From Bacillota bacterium (GTDB lineage: Bacteria > Bacillota > Clostridia > Caldicoprobacterales > Xylanivirgaceae): a stretch of 64,000 bases of DNA. The notes beneath the pieces were generated by a model. It was not told the origin of the DNA and searched no databases. It worked only from the letters and a program-made list of their open reading frames with translations. The position numbers were made by a program, and so were the translations under genes. This document shows, one piece after another, positions 23,418 to 33,440 of the stretch; within the stretch, counting starts at the first letter, position 1; each line of letters opens with the position of its first letter. The stretch is taken from assembly GCA_023621995.1 (NCBI GenBank), contig JAMOAB010000029.1, positions 1 through 64,000 on the forward strand. The letters are read 5' to 3'.

Positions 23418-25424
23418 ATGAAGAAGAAACTTGTATGTATCTTGATAGCCATCATGTTTGTCAGTATTTTATCTGTTCCCTTTGAGGCATCTGCCCAGGG
23501 AAAGATAGATGTTTCAGCTGACACTAAAGGTTCCAAAATGGAATACTCTATAAAAAACAAGACAGAAAGCGATATAGATGAGATTCAGATAGATGAAATA
23601 TTAAAGGACAAGGGTGGCAGTGTGGTAGATTCATCCTCTATAAGTGGAGGGCGGATAGCTGCTGGTGACAAGGCAAAATTGGTTGGAAAACCATATAATA
23701 GTTTTATGGGGGATTTTAATCTAGAGTATAATGTAAGATGTAAGATGTCAGGATCTAATGTGCTAGAGGAGATTGCCTCAGGTAGTAAAAAGCTTAATCT
23801 ATCTGATGTTAGGATAAGTGTCTCCTATAGTGCCCAGCCGGCAGATAGAGTACAGAAGGGTAGTTCTGTCACATATACAGCTGAACTGACATCAAAATCT
23901 AATATACCAATCTATAATATAGTAGTTATTGATAGTGTCCATGGTGAGTTAGGTGTAATCGATGTACTAGAGCCTGAACAGAAGAAGACAGTATCTAAGA
24001 ATTTTAATCTATCACAATCGGTTGAGAGCCATGTAATCTTAAAATTTGATGATCCCTTTGGGGTAAGGGGAGGGATAGAACAGCCCCTATATAATACAAA
24101 GATAGGCGTAAATGTAACCGAAGAAGTGCCAGAGCCGAAGATTAGCATAGATGTAAAACCAAATAAAACTGCTATAAAAGGGTCTACAGATGTGGCTTTT
24201 AATATAGATGTCCAGAATACTGGCAATGTGGCACTTCATAATATAGAGCTTACAGATTGGGATGGTAAACTTATTTCACGAAATGTTAAGCTTCAGCCGG
24301 GAGACAGTTATTCGGTTCAATTTACAGGCAAGGTAGAGCCAGAGAAGAGCTATGAGATAAGCTGTATAGCGTCGGCAGAGGGTACAGATAAAGGGGCAAA
24401 GGCGTCATATACGGTAAAATTATCTAAATTGGATCCATCAGTGGAGATTGATAGGAGAATAGTTCCCGATTCATATAAAATAGGTGATACTATAAAGTTA
24501 GAATATATTGTGCGCAATACTGGTAATGTTGGACTTAAGGATATAGTATTAGAGGAGTCTGAATGGAAGGAAAAATCTATAGGGAAGCTAGATAGCTTAG
24601 ATCCAGGTGAGGAAAAGGTAATATCTATAAAGATAGATTTGACGGCTCCCATAGTCAGTAAAGTGATACTTAAAGGATATGATAAAGTAGCAGGTGAAGA
24701 GTATAAATATGAAGCCCCCTCCCTTGCCATAGGGGGGAAGGAAGGAGAAGCTTCTAAACTAGATATAAGATTAAAGGCTGATCCTGAGCGGCTAGATAAA
24801 CCAGGTTCTATAATACTAGAGTGTAGGCTATCAAATAAAGGCAATGGAAGTCTAAAAAATGTGGAGGTCTCAATAGAGGAGAGGGGTATTGTACTGGGCA
24901 GTCTCTTAGAGCTACCTGCAGGCAGTGAAGAGACAATGAAGAGTATGCCTATAGATGTAGAGGAGACCGAGACTTTTAGAGTAGTAGTAAAAGGTATTAA
25001 TAGTGCAGGGAATAAGGTAGAGTTTACAAGTAGCCCCCTTACTGTAGAGGTAGGTGGACAGAAAAAGCAGGATGATACAGGAGATGGTAGAAGAGCTATT
25101 TTAAAGACAGTGATGGTGGTCATAACTCTACTTATCATATTTGTAGCAGGTACTTTGATATATGTAGTGAAGAATCCAAAGGCCTATGGAAAAGGAGACT
25201 CTATTGGTAAACCTAAGGGGGAACCCAGTGACAAATCGGATGGAGGTCCTATTGAGAAACCTGGCCAAGAGCCTATTGATCAACCAGGTGAAGACCTTAT
25301 TGATCAACTAGACAGAGAGACAATCGGCAAATATGACGAAGAATCCATCGATAAATCTAATGTGGAGGACGGACAAGAGGATGGACAAAAAATTCTTAGG
25401 AGGAGATGGAAAAACAAACGTTGA
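23418..25424 (+). CDS. Exported membrane-anchored protein with repeated Ig-like domains
   Basis: 668 residues, with signal peptide MKKKLVCILIAIMFVSILSVPFEASA. The body is built of repeated beta-sandwich units of about 110 residues, each with an NxGNxxLxNIxL pattern (VQNTGNVALHNIELTDWDG, VRNTGNVGLKDIVLEE, LSNKGNGSLKNVEVS). They resemble DUF11, NEW3 or CARDB-like modules. A membrane helix at about residue 560 (LKTVMVVITLLIIFVAGTLIYVV) is followed by a charged cytoplasmic tail with degenerate EPIDQPGE-like repeats. Probably a surface or envelope scaffold; the function is unknown. It is about 57 bases before nurA but has its own character. Confidence 0.75.
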   Translation: MKKKLVCILIAIMFVSILSVPFEASAQGKIDVSADTKGSKMEYSIKNKTESDIDEIQIDEILKDKGGSVVDSSSISGGRIAAGDKAKLVGKPYNSFMGDFNLEYNVRCKMSGSNVLEEIASGSKKLNLSDVRISVSYSAQPADRVQKGSSVTYTAELTSKSNIPIYNIVVIDSVHGELGVIDVLEPEQKKTVSKNFNLSQSVESHVILKFDDPFGVRGGIEQPLYNTKIGVNVTEEVPEPKISIDVKPNKTAIKGSTDVAFNIDVQNTGNVALHNIELTDWDGKLISRNVKLQPGDSYSVQFTGKVEPEKSYEISCIASAEGTDKGAKASYTVKLSKLDPSVEIDRRIVPDSYKIGDTIKLEYIVRNTGNVGLKDIVLEESEWKEKSIGKLDSLDPGEEKVISIKIDLTAPIVSKVILKGYDKVAGEEYKYEAPSLAIGGKEGEASKLDIRLKADPERLDKPGSIILECRLSNKGNGSLKNVEVSIEERGIVLGSLLELPAGSEETMKSMPIDVEETETFRVVVKGINSAGNKVEFTSSPLTVEVGGQKKQDDTGDGRRAILKTVMVVITLLIIFVAGTLIYVVKNPKAYGKGDSIGKPKGEPSDKSDGGPIEKPGQEPIDQPGEDLIDQLDRETIGKYDEESIDKSNVEDGQEDGQKILRRRWKNKR

Positions 25425-25481
25425 TTCTAACTATTATCAATATTGGAAATCAAAGTTATTAAAATATTGGGAGTGGTTATT

Positions 25482-26654
25482 ATGCTCGATCTATCTAAAC
25501 TGAGTAGACAGATATATAATATGACATTTGAATTTGGTCAACAGCTAGAAGAACTTCAGGATAAATGCCATGAGGCATATAGGTTATTTGAAGGGTTTGA
25601 TAGGGATCCTGAAGAATGGCTAAGTAAGATAGATTCTCATGATAGCCATTTTTTCGTAGCCTTTCCCGAAGAATCCATATCCACAGTTCATAGTCTTCCA
25701 GCTTCTGTACTTCCCTATTCGATTTTTGCCACCGATGGTTCACAAATCGAATTAGACACCCATGAAGTGGCTCTATGCTACGTGATAAACATAGGTCTAG
25801 TTGCCATACACTATGATGGAAAAACTGATCCCTATCTAGATAGCATACCTAAGCTATTTTATAGAGATGATGAAATATATGAATATTCAGGTGGCGAAAA
25901 GACCCTAATATCGGGGACAAAACTTTCAGAGGTAAGAAGTTCCATGGAGGCAGAGAAGCTTTGCAAACTAATATTGGAGGAGAGGCAAGATGGTGTACCA
26001 TCAGTAGGGCTTGTGGACGGTACTCTGGTGTCATGGGACAGAGCGGCATCTGCCAAGAAAGATATAGGAGCTTTCACAGCCCCATTATTTGAAGAGGCGT
26101 TTGATGTAAGTAAGAAGTTTAGAACTCCCATAGGTGGCTATATATCGGGTTCACGTACATCCCTTGTGATAAACACACTTAGGGCTAAGCTCTGTAATAG
26201 ACCTGTTATGGACTGTTCTAAGTGTACAAGGGACGAGCCATGTAGGAGAATAGAGGGGATTAGGGATACCATTCTATTTAAGGATCTGTTAAATAAAGGA
26301 CAGCGTTCCACTGTCTTCTATGGAGGTATAAATACTTTAGATAGGGAAGACTGGCCGGAGCATAGAATTGGATTTTTTTATGTAAATACAGGTGAGGAAA
26401 TAGCACGAATAGAGGCACCTGACTATGTACTTGAAAATGATGGACTTTTAGATCTCCTTCATTTTGTGGCATATGATCAAGCAAATAAGGGTATGGGATA
26501 TCCTATATCACTTCAAGAAGCCCATCATCTAGCAGTTGTTAGGGGACCGGAGCGAGAGACGTTCTATAGGCTTGTGGCAAACACCTTGATTGATGCAGGG
26601 CTACCTTCTAGGGTGACTAATAAGAAACTTCGGAAGGTTACAAGGTTATTTTAA
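25482..26654 (+). CDS. nurA: NurA-type DNA repair nuclease
   Basis: About 390 residues from ATG 25482 (TGGGAGTGG upstream); the track start at 25443 lacks a site. NurA is a toroidal 5'-3' exonuclease and endonuclease that works with the HerA translocase to resect DNA ends. The catalytic DGS motif is visible in FATDGSQIELDTHEV (about residue 83), with the second acidic region in VGLVDGTLVSWD and YPISLQEAHHLAVV near the end. A four-cysteine stretch (CSKCTRDEPC) may bind zinc. The gene starts the NurA-HerA-Mre11-Rad50 cluster. Confidence 0.88.
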   Translation: MLDLSKLSRQIYNMTFEFGQQLEELQDKCHEAYRLFEGFDRDPEEWLSKIDSHDSHFFVAFPEESISTVHSLPASVLPYSIFATDGSQIELDTHEVALCYVINIGLVAIHYDGKTDPYLDSIPKLFYRDDEIYEYSGGEKTLISGTKLSEVRSSMEAEKLCKLILEERQDGVPSVGLVDGTLVSWDRAASAKKDIGAFTAPLFEEAFDVSKKFRTPIGGYISGSRTSLVINTLRAKLCNRPVMDCSKCTRDEPCRRIEGIRDTILFKDLLNKGQRSTVFYGGINTLDREDWPEHRIGFFYVNTGEEIARIEAPDYVLENDGLLDLLHFVAYDQANKGMGYPISLQEAHHLAVVRGPERETFYRLVANTLIDAGLPSRVTNKKLRKVTRLF

Positions 26655-26809
26655 TGTTGGTATTGAAAAGGTTTTTTGATAGATATTAGGTTATAGGGGT
26701 AACATGGCATCTATAATGGTATAGGTTTTGTACTATTTAGGTGTCATATTGGGGATTAGAGATAATCTAGGTTATAAGTTAGAGATCTATATAAGGGAGG
26801 ACGGGTACT

Positions 26810-27379
26810 GTGATAGGGGAGATAATAGAGAGTAGAACATCAGAGTTTATAGTAGAGACTGTAGAGTATGATTTTAAGCTGCCGTATGGTTCATTTATCC
26901 GGACAGTAGATGATAATCGGATCATATATGGGATAGTAGCAGGTATGTCAACCACTAGTATAGATAATAATGTTCGTGCTAAGGCATTTTTTAAGTCGTT
27001 AGATGAGCTAAAATTAGAGCAGCCCCAGATCTTTTCCTTGTTGAGGACGGAAGCCTACTGCATAGTACTTGGCCATAGTGAAGGGGGAATATTTAAGCCT
27101 TATTACCCTCCCAACCATCCAACACTCCATCTTCAAGTGGAGTTTGCCGATGATAAGGAGATAATAGAGGTAACAGAGAGCTTCACATATCTTTTAAAGA
27201 CTATAAGCTGCAAGGATGCCGATGGTGAGGAACTCACAGCTGCAGCACTTAGGAAGGCAGCTAGCCTCAGGGAGAATAGGAGACAATATCTGGTAGAAGC
27301 AGGTCGGGAACTTTTCAAGATATTAGATTATGACACACAGAAACTAAAGAGCATAATGGAGAGGGTTGATGTCATATGA
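26810..27379 (+). CDS. HAS-barrel-like protein between NurA and HerA
   Basis: 189 residues from GTG 26810, preceded by AAGGGAGG at nine bases. The first 90 residues (GEIIESRTSEFIVETVEYDFKLPYGSFI) look like a HAS barrel, the N-terminal fold of HerA ATPases; the rest is helical and ends with RRQYLVEAGRELFKIL. No ATPase motif is present. Its stop overlaps the HerA start (ATGA), so the two are translationally coupled. It may be an accessory subunit that caps or positions HerA, but that is inference and the family name is uncertain. Gap 26655-26809 holds nothing else recognisable. Confidence 0.65.
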   Translation: MIGEIIESRTSEFIVETVEYDFKLPYGSFIRTVDDNRIIYGIVAGMSTTSIDNNVRAKAFFKSLDELKLEQPQIFSLLRTEAYCIVLGHSEGGIFKPYYPPNHPTLHLQVEFADDKEIIEVTESFTYLLKTISCKDADGEELTAAALRKAASLRENRRQYLVEAGRELFKILDYDTQKLKSIMERVDVI

Positions 27380-29040
27380 AGGGAACAATTCTTAGAGGGT
27401 CGCTTTCAGGAGGATTTGATGTACGCCTTGCCATAGGTGAGAACATAGAGGAGATAAAGGTAGGTACGTTCTGTGTAGTAGAGGGAAAGAGGTACGATTT
27501 CTTTTCCATGGTAGTAGACGAAGAGATAGAGGCTACCAATCCTCAAGTATTATATGACACATTCAGTGATAACCCCCTCATAGATGAAATTGTAATGGGT
27601 ACAGGAGTTATAGAAAAGGTAAAGATTCAGCCCATGATAATGATAGATAAACTTGAGGGTGGCGTGAGGCCTGTAAAGAGTATACCATCCCATATGTCGC
27701 CTGTGAGGGCAGCCATTGACCAAGATGTGTTCACCATATTTGGAGAGCCGGATGAAGACCATTTCCATGTGGGTTCACCACTTGACATGGAGGATATACC
27801 ACTTTGTGTAAATCTAGATAGGTTTATAGAGAGATCTAACGGTATATTTGGTAAATCGGGGACAGGTAAGACCTTTTATACGCGTATAATGCTATGTGGC
27901 ATGATAAAGAGTCAAAAGGCAAATGTACTTGTATTTGACGTACACAATGAATATGGCTGGAAGGGAAGTAGCGAAGATATAGGTGCAGAGGTAAAGGGAC
28001 TAAAGCAGCTGTTTGGATCACAAGTTGCCATATTTACATTGGATGAGAAGTCTAGCAAAAATAGGGGAGTTAGACCAGATTTTGTAGTGGAGATTCCCTA
28101 TAGGGCAATAGAGCCAGGGGATATTGCCCTTGTATGGGAAGAACTTAATTTGAATCCCACTGCCCTTGAATCCATATATATACTGCAGAGGTACTTGGGT
28201 TCGGATTGGCTACTTACATTTTTGAAGATGGATGTACAGGACATAAAGGACATGACAGATGAGGTAAATGCAAGTCAAGCGTCACTCCAAGCCCTACAGA
28301 GGAAGTTAATGGCATTGGAGCGACTTCCCTTTATAAAGGAAAACCCTGCCGACGATGCAGTGAAACGTATAATGGAATATCTAGACAACGGTATAAATGT
28401 AGTGCTAGAATTTGGACGATATCAGAACAATATGCTTGCATATATGTTGGTTGCCAATATACTTACCCGAAGGATACATGAGAGGTATGTCACGAGGAGT
28501 GAGCGGGCGCAGGCAGGACAAGGAGAGATGAACAAACCTCTTGTAATAGTTATAGAGGAGGCTCATAAATTTTTAAGTCCTGAGCTATCTAATCAGACTA
28601 TATTTGGCATGATTGCAAGGGAGATGAGGAAGAACAATGTGACACTTCTAGTGGTGGATCAAAGGCCTTCAGGGATAGATCCAGAGGTTCAATCACAGCT
28701 AGGAACCAAGATAATAGCACTTTTGACTGATGAGAGGGATATAGAGGCGGCCTTAAGTGGAAGTAGTAATGCCCGTATGCTCAGGAATGTATTGGCAAGT
28801 CTTGAGACAAAGAGGCAAGCCATAATATTGGGACATGCGGTGCCCATGCCTGTAGTGATACGCACCCGTGAATATGATTTCAAATTTTATGAAGATATGA
28901 CAGATGGATTAATCGATGATGACGAGGACTTTACTGGGAAGAGATTTTTAGATGATATGGCGGAATATCTAGAGGACAATGGAGATGTACAGGTAGATGT
29001 GAGTGATATAGATGGAATAGAGGAGTTGTTTAAGGGATGA
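27376..29040 (+). CDS. herA: HerA-type DNA translocase ATPase
   Basis: 554 residues. A HAS barrel at the N-terminus (GTILRGSLSGGFDVRLA) is followed by an ATPase core with Walker A GIFGKSGTGKTFYTRI (about residue 160), Walker B VIVIEEAHKF (about 388) and an arginine-rich region before the C-terminus. HerA forms a hexameric ring that pumps DNA and couples to NurA. Start and stop overlap the neighbours by four bases (ATGA) on both sides. This supports coordinated synthesis of the whole resection set. Confidence 0.92.
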   Translation: MKGTILRGSLSGGFDVRLAIGENIEEIKVGTFCVVEGKRYDFFSMVVDEEIEATNPQVLYDTFSDNPLIDEIVMGTGVIEKVKIQPMIMIDKLEGGVRPVKSIPSHMSPVRAAIDQDVFTIFGEPDEDHFHVGSPLDMEDIPLCVNLDRFIERSNGIFGKSGTGKTFYTRIMLCGMIKSQKANVLVFDVHNEYGWKGSSEDIGAEVKGLKQLFGSQVAIFTLDEKSSKNRGVRPDFVVEIPYRAIEPGDIALVWEELNLNPTALESIYILQRYLGSDWLLTFLKMDVQDIKDMTDEVNASQASLQALQRKLMALERLPFIKENPADDAVKRIMEYLDNGINVVLEFGRYQNNMLAYMLVANILTRRIHERYVTRSERAQAGQGEMNKPLVIVIEEAHKFLSPELSNQTIFGMIAREMRKNNVTLLVVDQRPSGIDPEVQSQLGTKIIALLTDERDIEAALSGSSNARMLRNVLASLETKRQAIILGHAVPMPVVIRTREYDFKFYEDMTDGLIDDDEDFTGKRFLDDMAEYLEDNGDVQVDVSDIDGIEELFKG

Positions 29041-30260
29041 ATGAAAGAATAAGACTCATACATACGGGAGATCTCCATATAGGAGTACAAAACTATGGGC
29101 GAATAGATAGTAAGACAGGGATTCACAGTCGGCTGAGGGATTTTTTAGAGACCTTCGATAGCCTTGTAGACTATGCCATAGACGATAATGTAGACGGCGT
29201 GCTAATATGTGGTGATGCATTTAAGAACAGGGAGCCAACTGTCACAGAGCAGCGGGAGTTTGCCAAGCGTATAAAGAGGCTATCTGATAGAGGTATAAAT
29301 GTATATATAATAGTTGGGAATCATGATCTTCACAATGCGCCACATAAGGCAACATCGGTTGAGATATATGATATTGTAGATATGCCAGGTGTATATGTGA
29401 GGCGAAAGCCATCAATTGATATTTTAGACACAAAAAAAGGGCCTATGCAGATTGTGGCCCTTCCCTATGTATCAGCGAGTATGATAAATGCAGAGGGTAG
29501 CACCATAGAAGAACTATCACTAGATATGAGGCAAAAACTTTGTACTATAGTGGATGGTCTTGCAAAGCGGTTGTACAATGATCTTCCCACAGTGTTCATG
29601 TCCCACTATTCAGTTATAGGGGCAGTGCCAGGGTCGGAGAAGTCTATAATGTTGGGGCGGGAGATAACTCTACCCCTATCTTGTTTTGCAAGACAACAGT
29701 TTGACTATGTAGCCTTAGGCCACATACACAAACATCAGGTAATGGGGGGGGACCCTCCAGTTGTATACTGTGGCAGTATGGATAGGGTAGACTTTAGTGA
29801 AGAAGACGACAAAAAGGGATTTGTAATGGTAGAGCTCAGTAAGGGGGATGTCCGTTATGAGTTTATTGAGCTTCCTACCAGGCCCTTTAAGACGATATAT
29901 GTAGATGCTACAGAAGGCAATGCTTTCCAGTTAGTGAAGGATGCAATCGAGCCCCTATCCATAGAGGATGCTATTGTAAAGCTTAAAGTCAAGATAAAAG
30001 CTACCCAGTTAGCTGATCTCAGAGAGGGCGAAGTATATAAACTTTTAAGGAGTAGAGCCTTCTATGTTGCCGGTATAGAGAAGGATATAATATCCGACAA
30101 GTCACATCTCAGACATCCAGGTATTACTGAACGGATGGATATAGGAGAAGCAGTAGCCGAATATATAGATAAAAAGGAAGAATACGCGGACATTAAAGAG
30201 GAACTTCTAGAGTTAAATGATAAGCTCTTACATAAGCTTAGGGAGGGAGATACTGTATGA
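29037..30260 (+). CDS. sbcD: Mre11/SbcD-type nuclease
   Basis: 407 residues. Calcineurin-like phosphoesterase motifs with metal ligands are in order: HTGDLHIG, DNVDGVLICGDAFKN, IIVGNHDLHN, VFMSHYSV and VALGHIHKHQ. It supplies the 3'-5' exonuclease and endonuclease of the Rad50-Mre11 complex, which processes blocked or broken DNA ends. The start ATG overlaps the HerA stop and its stop overlaps the Rad50 start. The symbol sbcD follows bacterial naming; the companion genes argue for an archaeal-type Mre11 role. Confidence 0.95.
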   Translation: MNERIRLIHTGDLHIGVQNYGRIDSKTGIHSRLRDFLETFDSLVDYAIDDNVDGVLICGDAFKNREPTVTEQREFAKRIKRLSDRGINVYIIVGNHDLHNAPHKATSVEIYDIVDMPGVYVRRKPSIDILDTKKGPMQIVALPYVSASMINAEGSTIEELSLDMRQKLCTIVDGLAKRLYNDLPTVFMSHYSVIGAVPGSEKSIMLGREITLPLSCFARQQFDYVALGHIHKHQVMGGDPPVVYCGSMDRVDFSEEDDKKGFVMVELSKGDVRYEFIELPTRPFKTIYVDATEGNAFQLVKDAIEPLSIEDAIVKLKVKIKATQLADLREGEVYKLLRSRAFYVAGIEKDIISDKSHLRHPGITERMDIGEAVAEYIDKKEEYADIKEELLELNDKLLHKLREGDTV

Positions 30261-32818
30261 AACCTGTGGCCCTTTATATGAAAAATTTCAAATCATATGG
30301 AGAGGATACGCCCGTATTTGACTTCAATGCTTTTGATATAGTACTGTTGACAGGAGAAAACGGTAATGGAAAGTCGTCCATAGCTGATGCAATAGCATGG
30401 TGTATATGGGGACAGTGTAAGGGCATGACTGGACGAGGAGGAATAGATGATCTTGTCAGGTCTGGTGCCGAGGATATGGAGGTTTCATTTACCTTTGAAG
30501 AAGATGGCAATCAATACAAGATAATAAGAAAACGGGATAAGAGACGGGGCCAATCATCTCTAGATTTATTTATAGAGGAGGGTGGGGTATTTACTCCCAT
30601 AAGCGGAAATAGGATAGATGAGACCCAATCCAAGATACAACAGCTTATAAAATTAGACTATGATACGTATCTGTGTACGGCGTATCTAAGCCAAGGAAAA
30701 GCAGATATGTTTGCCATAAAAAAACCAAATGAGCGAAAAGAGGTACTATCGGAGATATTGAACCTATCTAGTTATGATAGGTTGGCAGAGCTTGCCAAGG
30801 AGGAAAGAGGCGGGCTACAGAGTGAAGCTGAAATACTAAAGAGGGAAGTGTATGGACTTGAGGCAAGAGTAGGTGACGAAGATAAGGTCTCTAAAGCGAG
30901 AGATATGGTAGAAGAAGAACTTAGAACTAGACAGAAAAAGGAACAGGCTATTGGCGAAAGGCTAGATGCATATTATAAGACATATAGGGAAAAGAGCAGT
31001 CTTATAAAGAGTTTAGAGGGATATAGGGGAAATCTAGAAAGGGTAAAGGAGGAGCTTCAACAATTAAAGAAGGAAGAGGCGCAACTCCTTACCCGCATAA
31101 AATCCTATAGAGAGGTTCTTAAAAGGGAAGAGGAGATAGAGATCTCTTATAAAAGAGCTAGGGAACTGTCTGAGAGGGAGAATCTGTATAGGGAAAAGCT
31201 ACAAGAGAGGACAACCCTTATAAGACAGCTCGATATCATAGACAGCACCATAGATAAAAAGAGACAGGAGCTTGAGTATAATATCAAACTTTTACAGCAG
31301 GAAATAGAATCTGAGAAGAGAAAACTATATAGGGAAGATAAGGTAGCTAAAGAGGTAAAAAGTTTTAGTGAAGCCCTAAAAAAAATGGTGGATCTAGAGA
31401 AGAGACTATACCTTATGGAGCGTGATGTAAAGAAAAACATTGAGGAGATAGCAGCCCTAAGGGCTAGAGAGGGGAGCTTGTTAGAGAGCTTAGATGATCT
31501 GAGGAAACGATATAAGGATCTGTCAGGAGCTAAGTCAAATTGTCCGACATGTTATACTCCCCTCACTGATAGTTCAAAAGCCAATGTACTAAAGACCATG
31601 GCTGAGAATGGAAAGAATATACAAGAGGATCTAGAAAATACGCAAAACTCCATAAGAAAGCTAGATAAGGAGAGAAAGGGATTAGAGAGGGAAATAGATA
31701 AGGCAAAGACCGTATTAAAAAATAAAGGTAAGGTAGAGAGCCATCTAGCCATTATGCAACGGGAACTAGAAGAGGCAGAGGAAGCCAAAAAGAGAATTGA
31801 GGCTCTGATGGTAAAGCTTATACCCTTGAAAGAAAATATGGCAGATAAGACATATGCATCTGAACTGCTGGCAGATAAGAGAAAGCTTCAAGAAGAGATG
31901 AGTAAGCTTGATTATGACGAAGACATCCATAGAAAAATTAGAGAAGAACTGAAGGAGTTAGCACATATAGGTGAGTCCTACCAAGAGGTTCAACTGGCAA
32001 AGGTTAGGCTCTCTGCAGACGAGGAGAGTATCAATAGAATTAGGGCACTTATAGAGGCTAGAGAGAGCTATGGTATCGAACTTACAACACTCATCGGCCA
32101 GCTTGAAAAGGCTACAGAGGGTATAGAGACTATAAAAAAGGACATATACGGGCTAGAGATGGAAAAAAAGAAGATGGGAGACGAGATAAGGCAGCTCCAG
32201 TCTAAAAAAGGTGCCCTAGATGAGAGACTTAAACAGATAGAAGATGCAAAGCGAGAGATAAAAGAGAAGAAAAATGCTATTTTAGAACTGAATAGGGAGA
32301 TAGAACTCTATAGTACTCTCATAGAGATATATGGTAAGAGGGGGATACAGGCAGCCATAATAGAAAATGCCATACCTGAATTGCAAGATGAGACCAATCG
32401 TATACTGGCTAAGATCACAGATGGGAGATTGACGGTGGAATTCTTGACACAGCGGGACACGAAGGCAGGCAATACTGTAGAGACATTAGATATAAAGATA
32501 TCAGATGGACTGGATACTAGAAAGTATGAAACCTATTCCGGTGGCGAAGAATTTCGTATAAATTTTGCCATACGTATAGCCCTATCTAAGATACTAGCAC
32601 GGCGGGCAGGGGCCACAGTGCGTATGTTAGTCCTAGATGAAGGTTTTGGAACTCTAGACGAGAAGGGCCGGGAGCGACTAGCCCAAGTTATAAATGCCAT
32701 ATCTGATGAGTTTGAAAAGATAATAGTGATAACCCATATACAGGATCTGAAAGATTACTTTTCCAATCAGATAGAGGTATATATGACACCCAAGGGCTCC
32801 ATGTTTAAACCACTTTGA
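30257..32818 (+). CDS. sbcC: Rad50/SbcC-type SMC ATPase
   Basis: 853 residues. Walker A GENGNGKSSIADAIAW is near residue 35, followed by a long coiled coil, a zinc hook CPTCYTPL near residue 429, a second coiled coil, the signature YSGGEEFRINFAIRIAL near 760 and Walker B VLDEGFGTLDEKG. Rad50 tethers DNA ends and gates the Mre11 nuclease by ATP hydrolysis. It is shorter than E. coli SbcC (over 1000 aa) and closer to archaeal Rad50 in length. It is coupled to sbcD. The ECF sigma gene follows 54 bases on without a clear terminator. Confidence 0.95.
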   Translation: MKPVALYMKNFKSYGEDTPVFDFNAFDIVLLTGENGNGKSSIADAIAWCIWGQCKGMTGRGGIDDLVRSGAEDMEVSFTFEEDGNQYKIIRKRDKRRGQSSLDLFIEEGGVFTPISGNRIDETQSKIQQLIKLDYDTYLCTAYLSQGKADMFAIKKPNERKEVLSEILNLSSYDRLAELAKEERGGLQSEAEILKREVYGLEARVGDEDKVSKARDMVEEELRTRQKKEQAIGERLDAYYKTYREKSSLIKSLEGYRGNLERVKEELQQLKKEEAQLLTRIKSYREVLKREEEIEISYKRARELSERENLYREKLQERTTLIRQLDIIDSTIDKKRQELEYNIKLLQQEIESEKRKLYREDKVAKEVKSFSEALKKMVDLEKRLYLMERDVKKNIEEIAALRAREGSLLESLDDLRKRYKDLSGAKSNCPTCYTPLTDSSKANVLKTMAENGKNIQEDLENTQNSIRKLDKERKGLEREIDKAKTVLKNKGKVESHLAIMQRELEEAEEAKKRIEALMVKLIPLKENMADKTYASELLADKRKLQEEMSKLDYDEDIHRKIREELKELAHIGESYQEVQLAKVRLSADEESINRIRALIEARESYGIELTTLIGQLEKATEGIETIKKDIYGLEMEKKKMGDEIRQLQSKKGALDERLKQIEDAKREIKEKKNAILELNREIELYSTLIEIYGKRGIQAAIIENAIPELQDETNRILAKITDGRLTVEFLTQRDTKAGNTVETLDIKISDGLDTRKYETYSGGEEFRINFAIRIALSKILARRAGATVRMLVLDEGFGTLDEKGRERLAQVINAISDEFEKIIVITHIQDLKDYFSNQIEVYMTPKGSMFKPL

Positions 32819-32872
32819 CAGAAACTGTCTTGTGTACTGAGATTATATAATAGTGAGATAGGGGGTCCAAAT

Positions 32873-33427
32873 ATGACGGGGGAGACTCAGCTCATAGAAA
32901 AAGCCAAGCAGGGAGATGTTGATGCCTTTGAGGAGCTTATATCAACCTATCAGAGGATGATATATAATTATTGTTACAGAATGTCTGGCAACTTGCATGA
33001 TGCAGAGGATTTGACCCAGGAAGTCTTTATAAAAGTGTATAAGAGTTTAAGAAAGTTTAAAGGGAAGAGTCAATTTTCAACATGGATATATAGAATAGCA
33101 CATAATACCTGTGTAGATAGACATAGGAAGAAAAGACCTACTGATGACAATATGATATTTTTAGATAATGAAAAAGAATATAGAACGTTAATATCAGATA
33201 GCTACATACCAGAGGAAGAACTCTTATCAAAGGAAAAGCAGGATATAATACAAAAGTGTATTGACTCTTTAAAGCCAGAATATAGATCGGTTATAATACT
33301 TAGGGATATACAAAATTATAGTTACAAAGAGATTGCCACAATTCTTGATATACCTCTAGGAACGGTGAAGTCCTATATAAGTAGAGGACGCTCAGCCCTT
33401 AGGGAATCTCTGAGGTCAAGGATATGA
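32873..33427 (+). CDS. ECF-type RNA polymerase sigma factor
   Basis: 184 residues of the sigma-70 ECF (SigW-like) type. Region 2 is visible as MIYNYCYRMSGNLHDAEDLTQEVFIKVYKSLRKFKGKSQFSTWIYRIAHNTCVD and region 4 as YRSVIILRDIQNYSYKEIATILDIPLGTVKSYISRGRSALRE. It directs RNA polymerase to stress or envelope promoters when its anti-sigma factor releases it. The following gene, a zinc-finger anti-sigma factor, starts about 13 bases after its stop. GGGGGTCCAAAT precedes the ATG. Confidence 0.95.
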   Translation: MTGETQLIEKAKQGDVDAFEELISTYQRMIYNYCYRMSGNLHDAEDLTQEVFIKVYKSLRKFKGKSQFSTWIYRIAHNTCVDRHRKKRPTDDNMIFLDNEKEYRTLISDSYIPEEELLSKEKQDIIQKCIDSLKPEYRSVIILRDIQNYSYKEIATILDIPLGTVKSYISRGRSALRESLRSRI

Positions 33428-33440
33428 GGGGGTGTATGTA

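Noticed and set aside
24350-25138. 262-aa antisense ORF within the exported repeat protein
   Set aside because: Composition (Ser, Thr and Pro rich) is that expected from the complementary strand of a real coding sequence; no ribosome binding site was seen.
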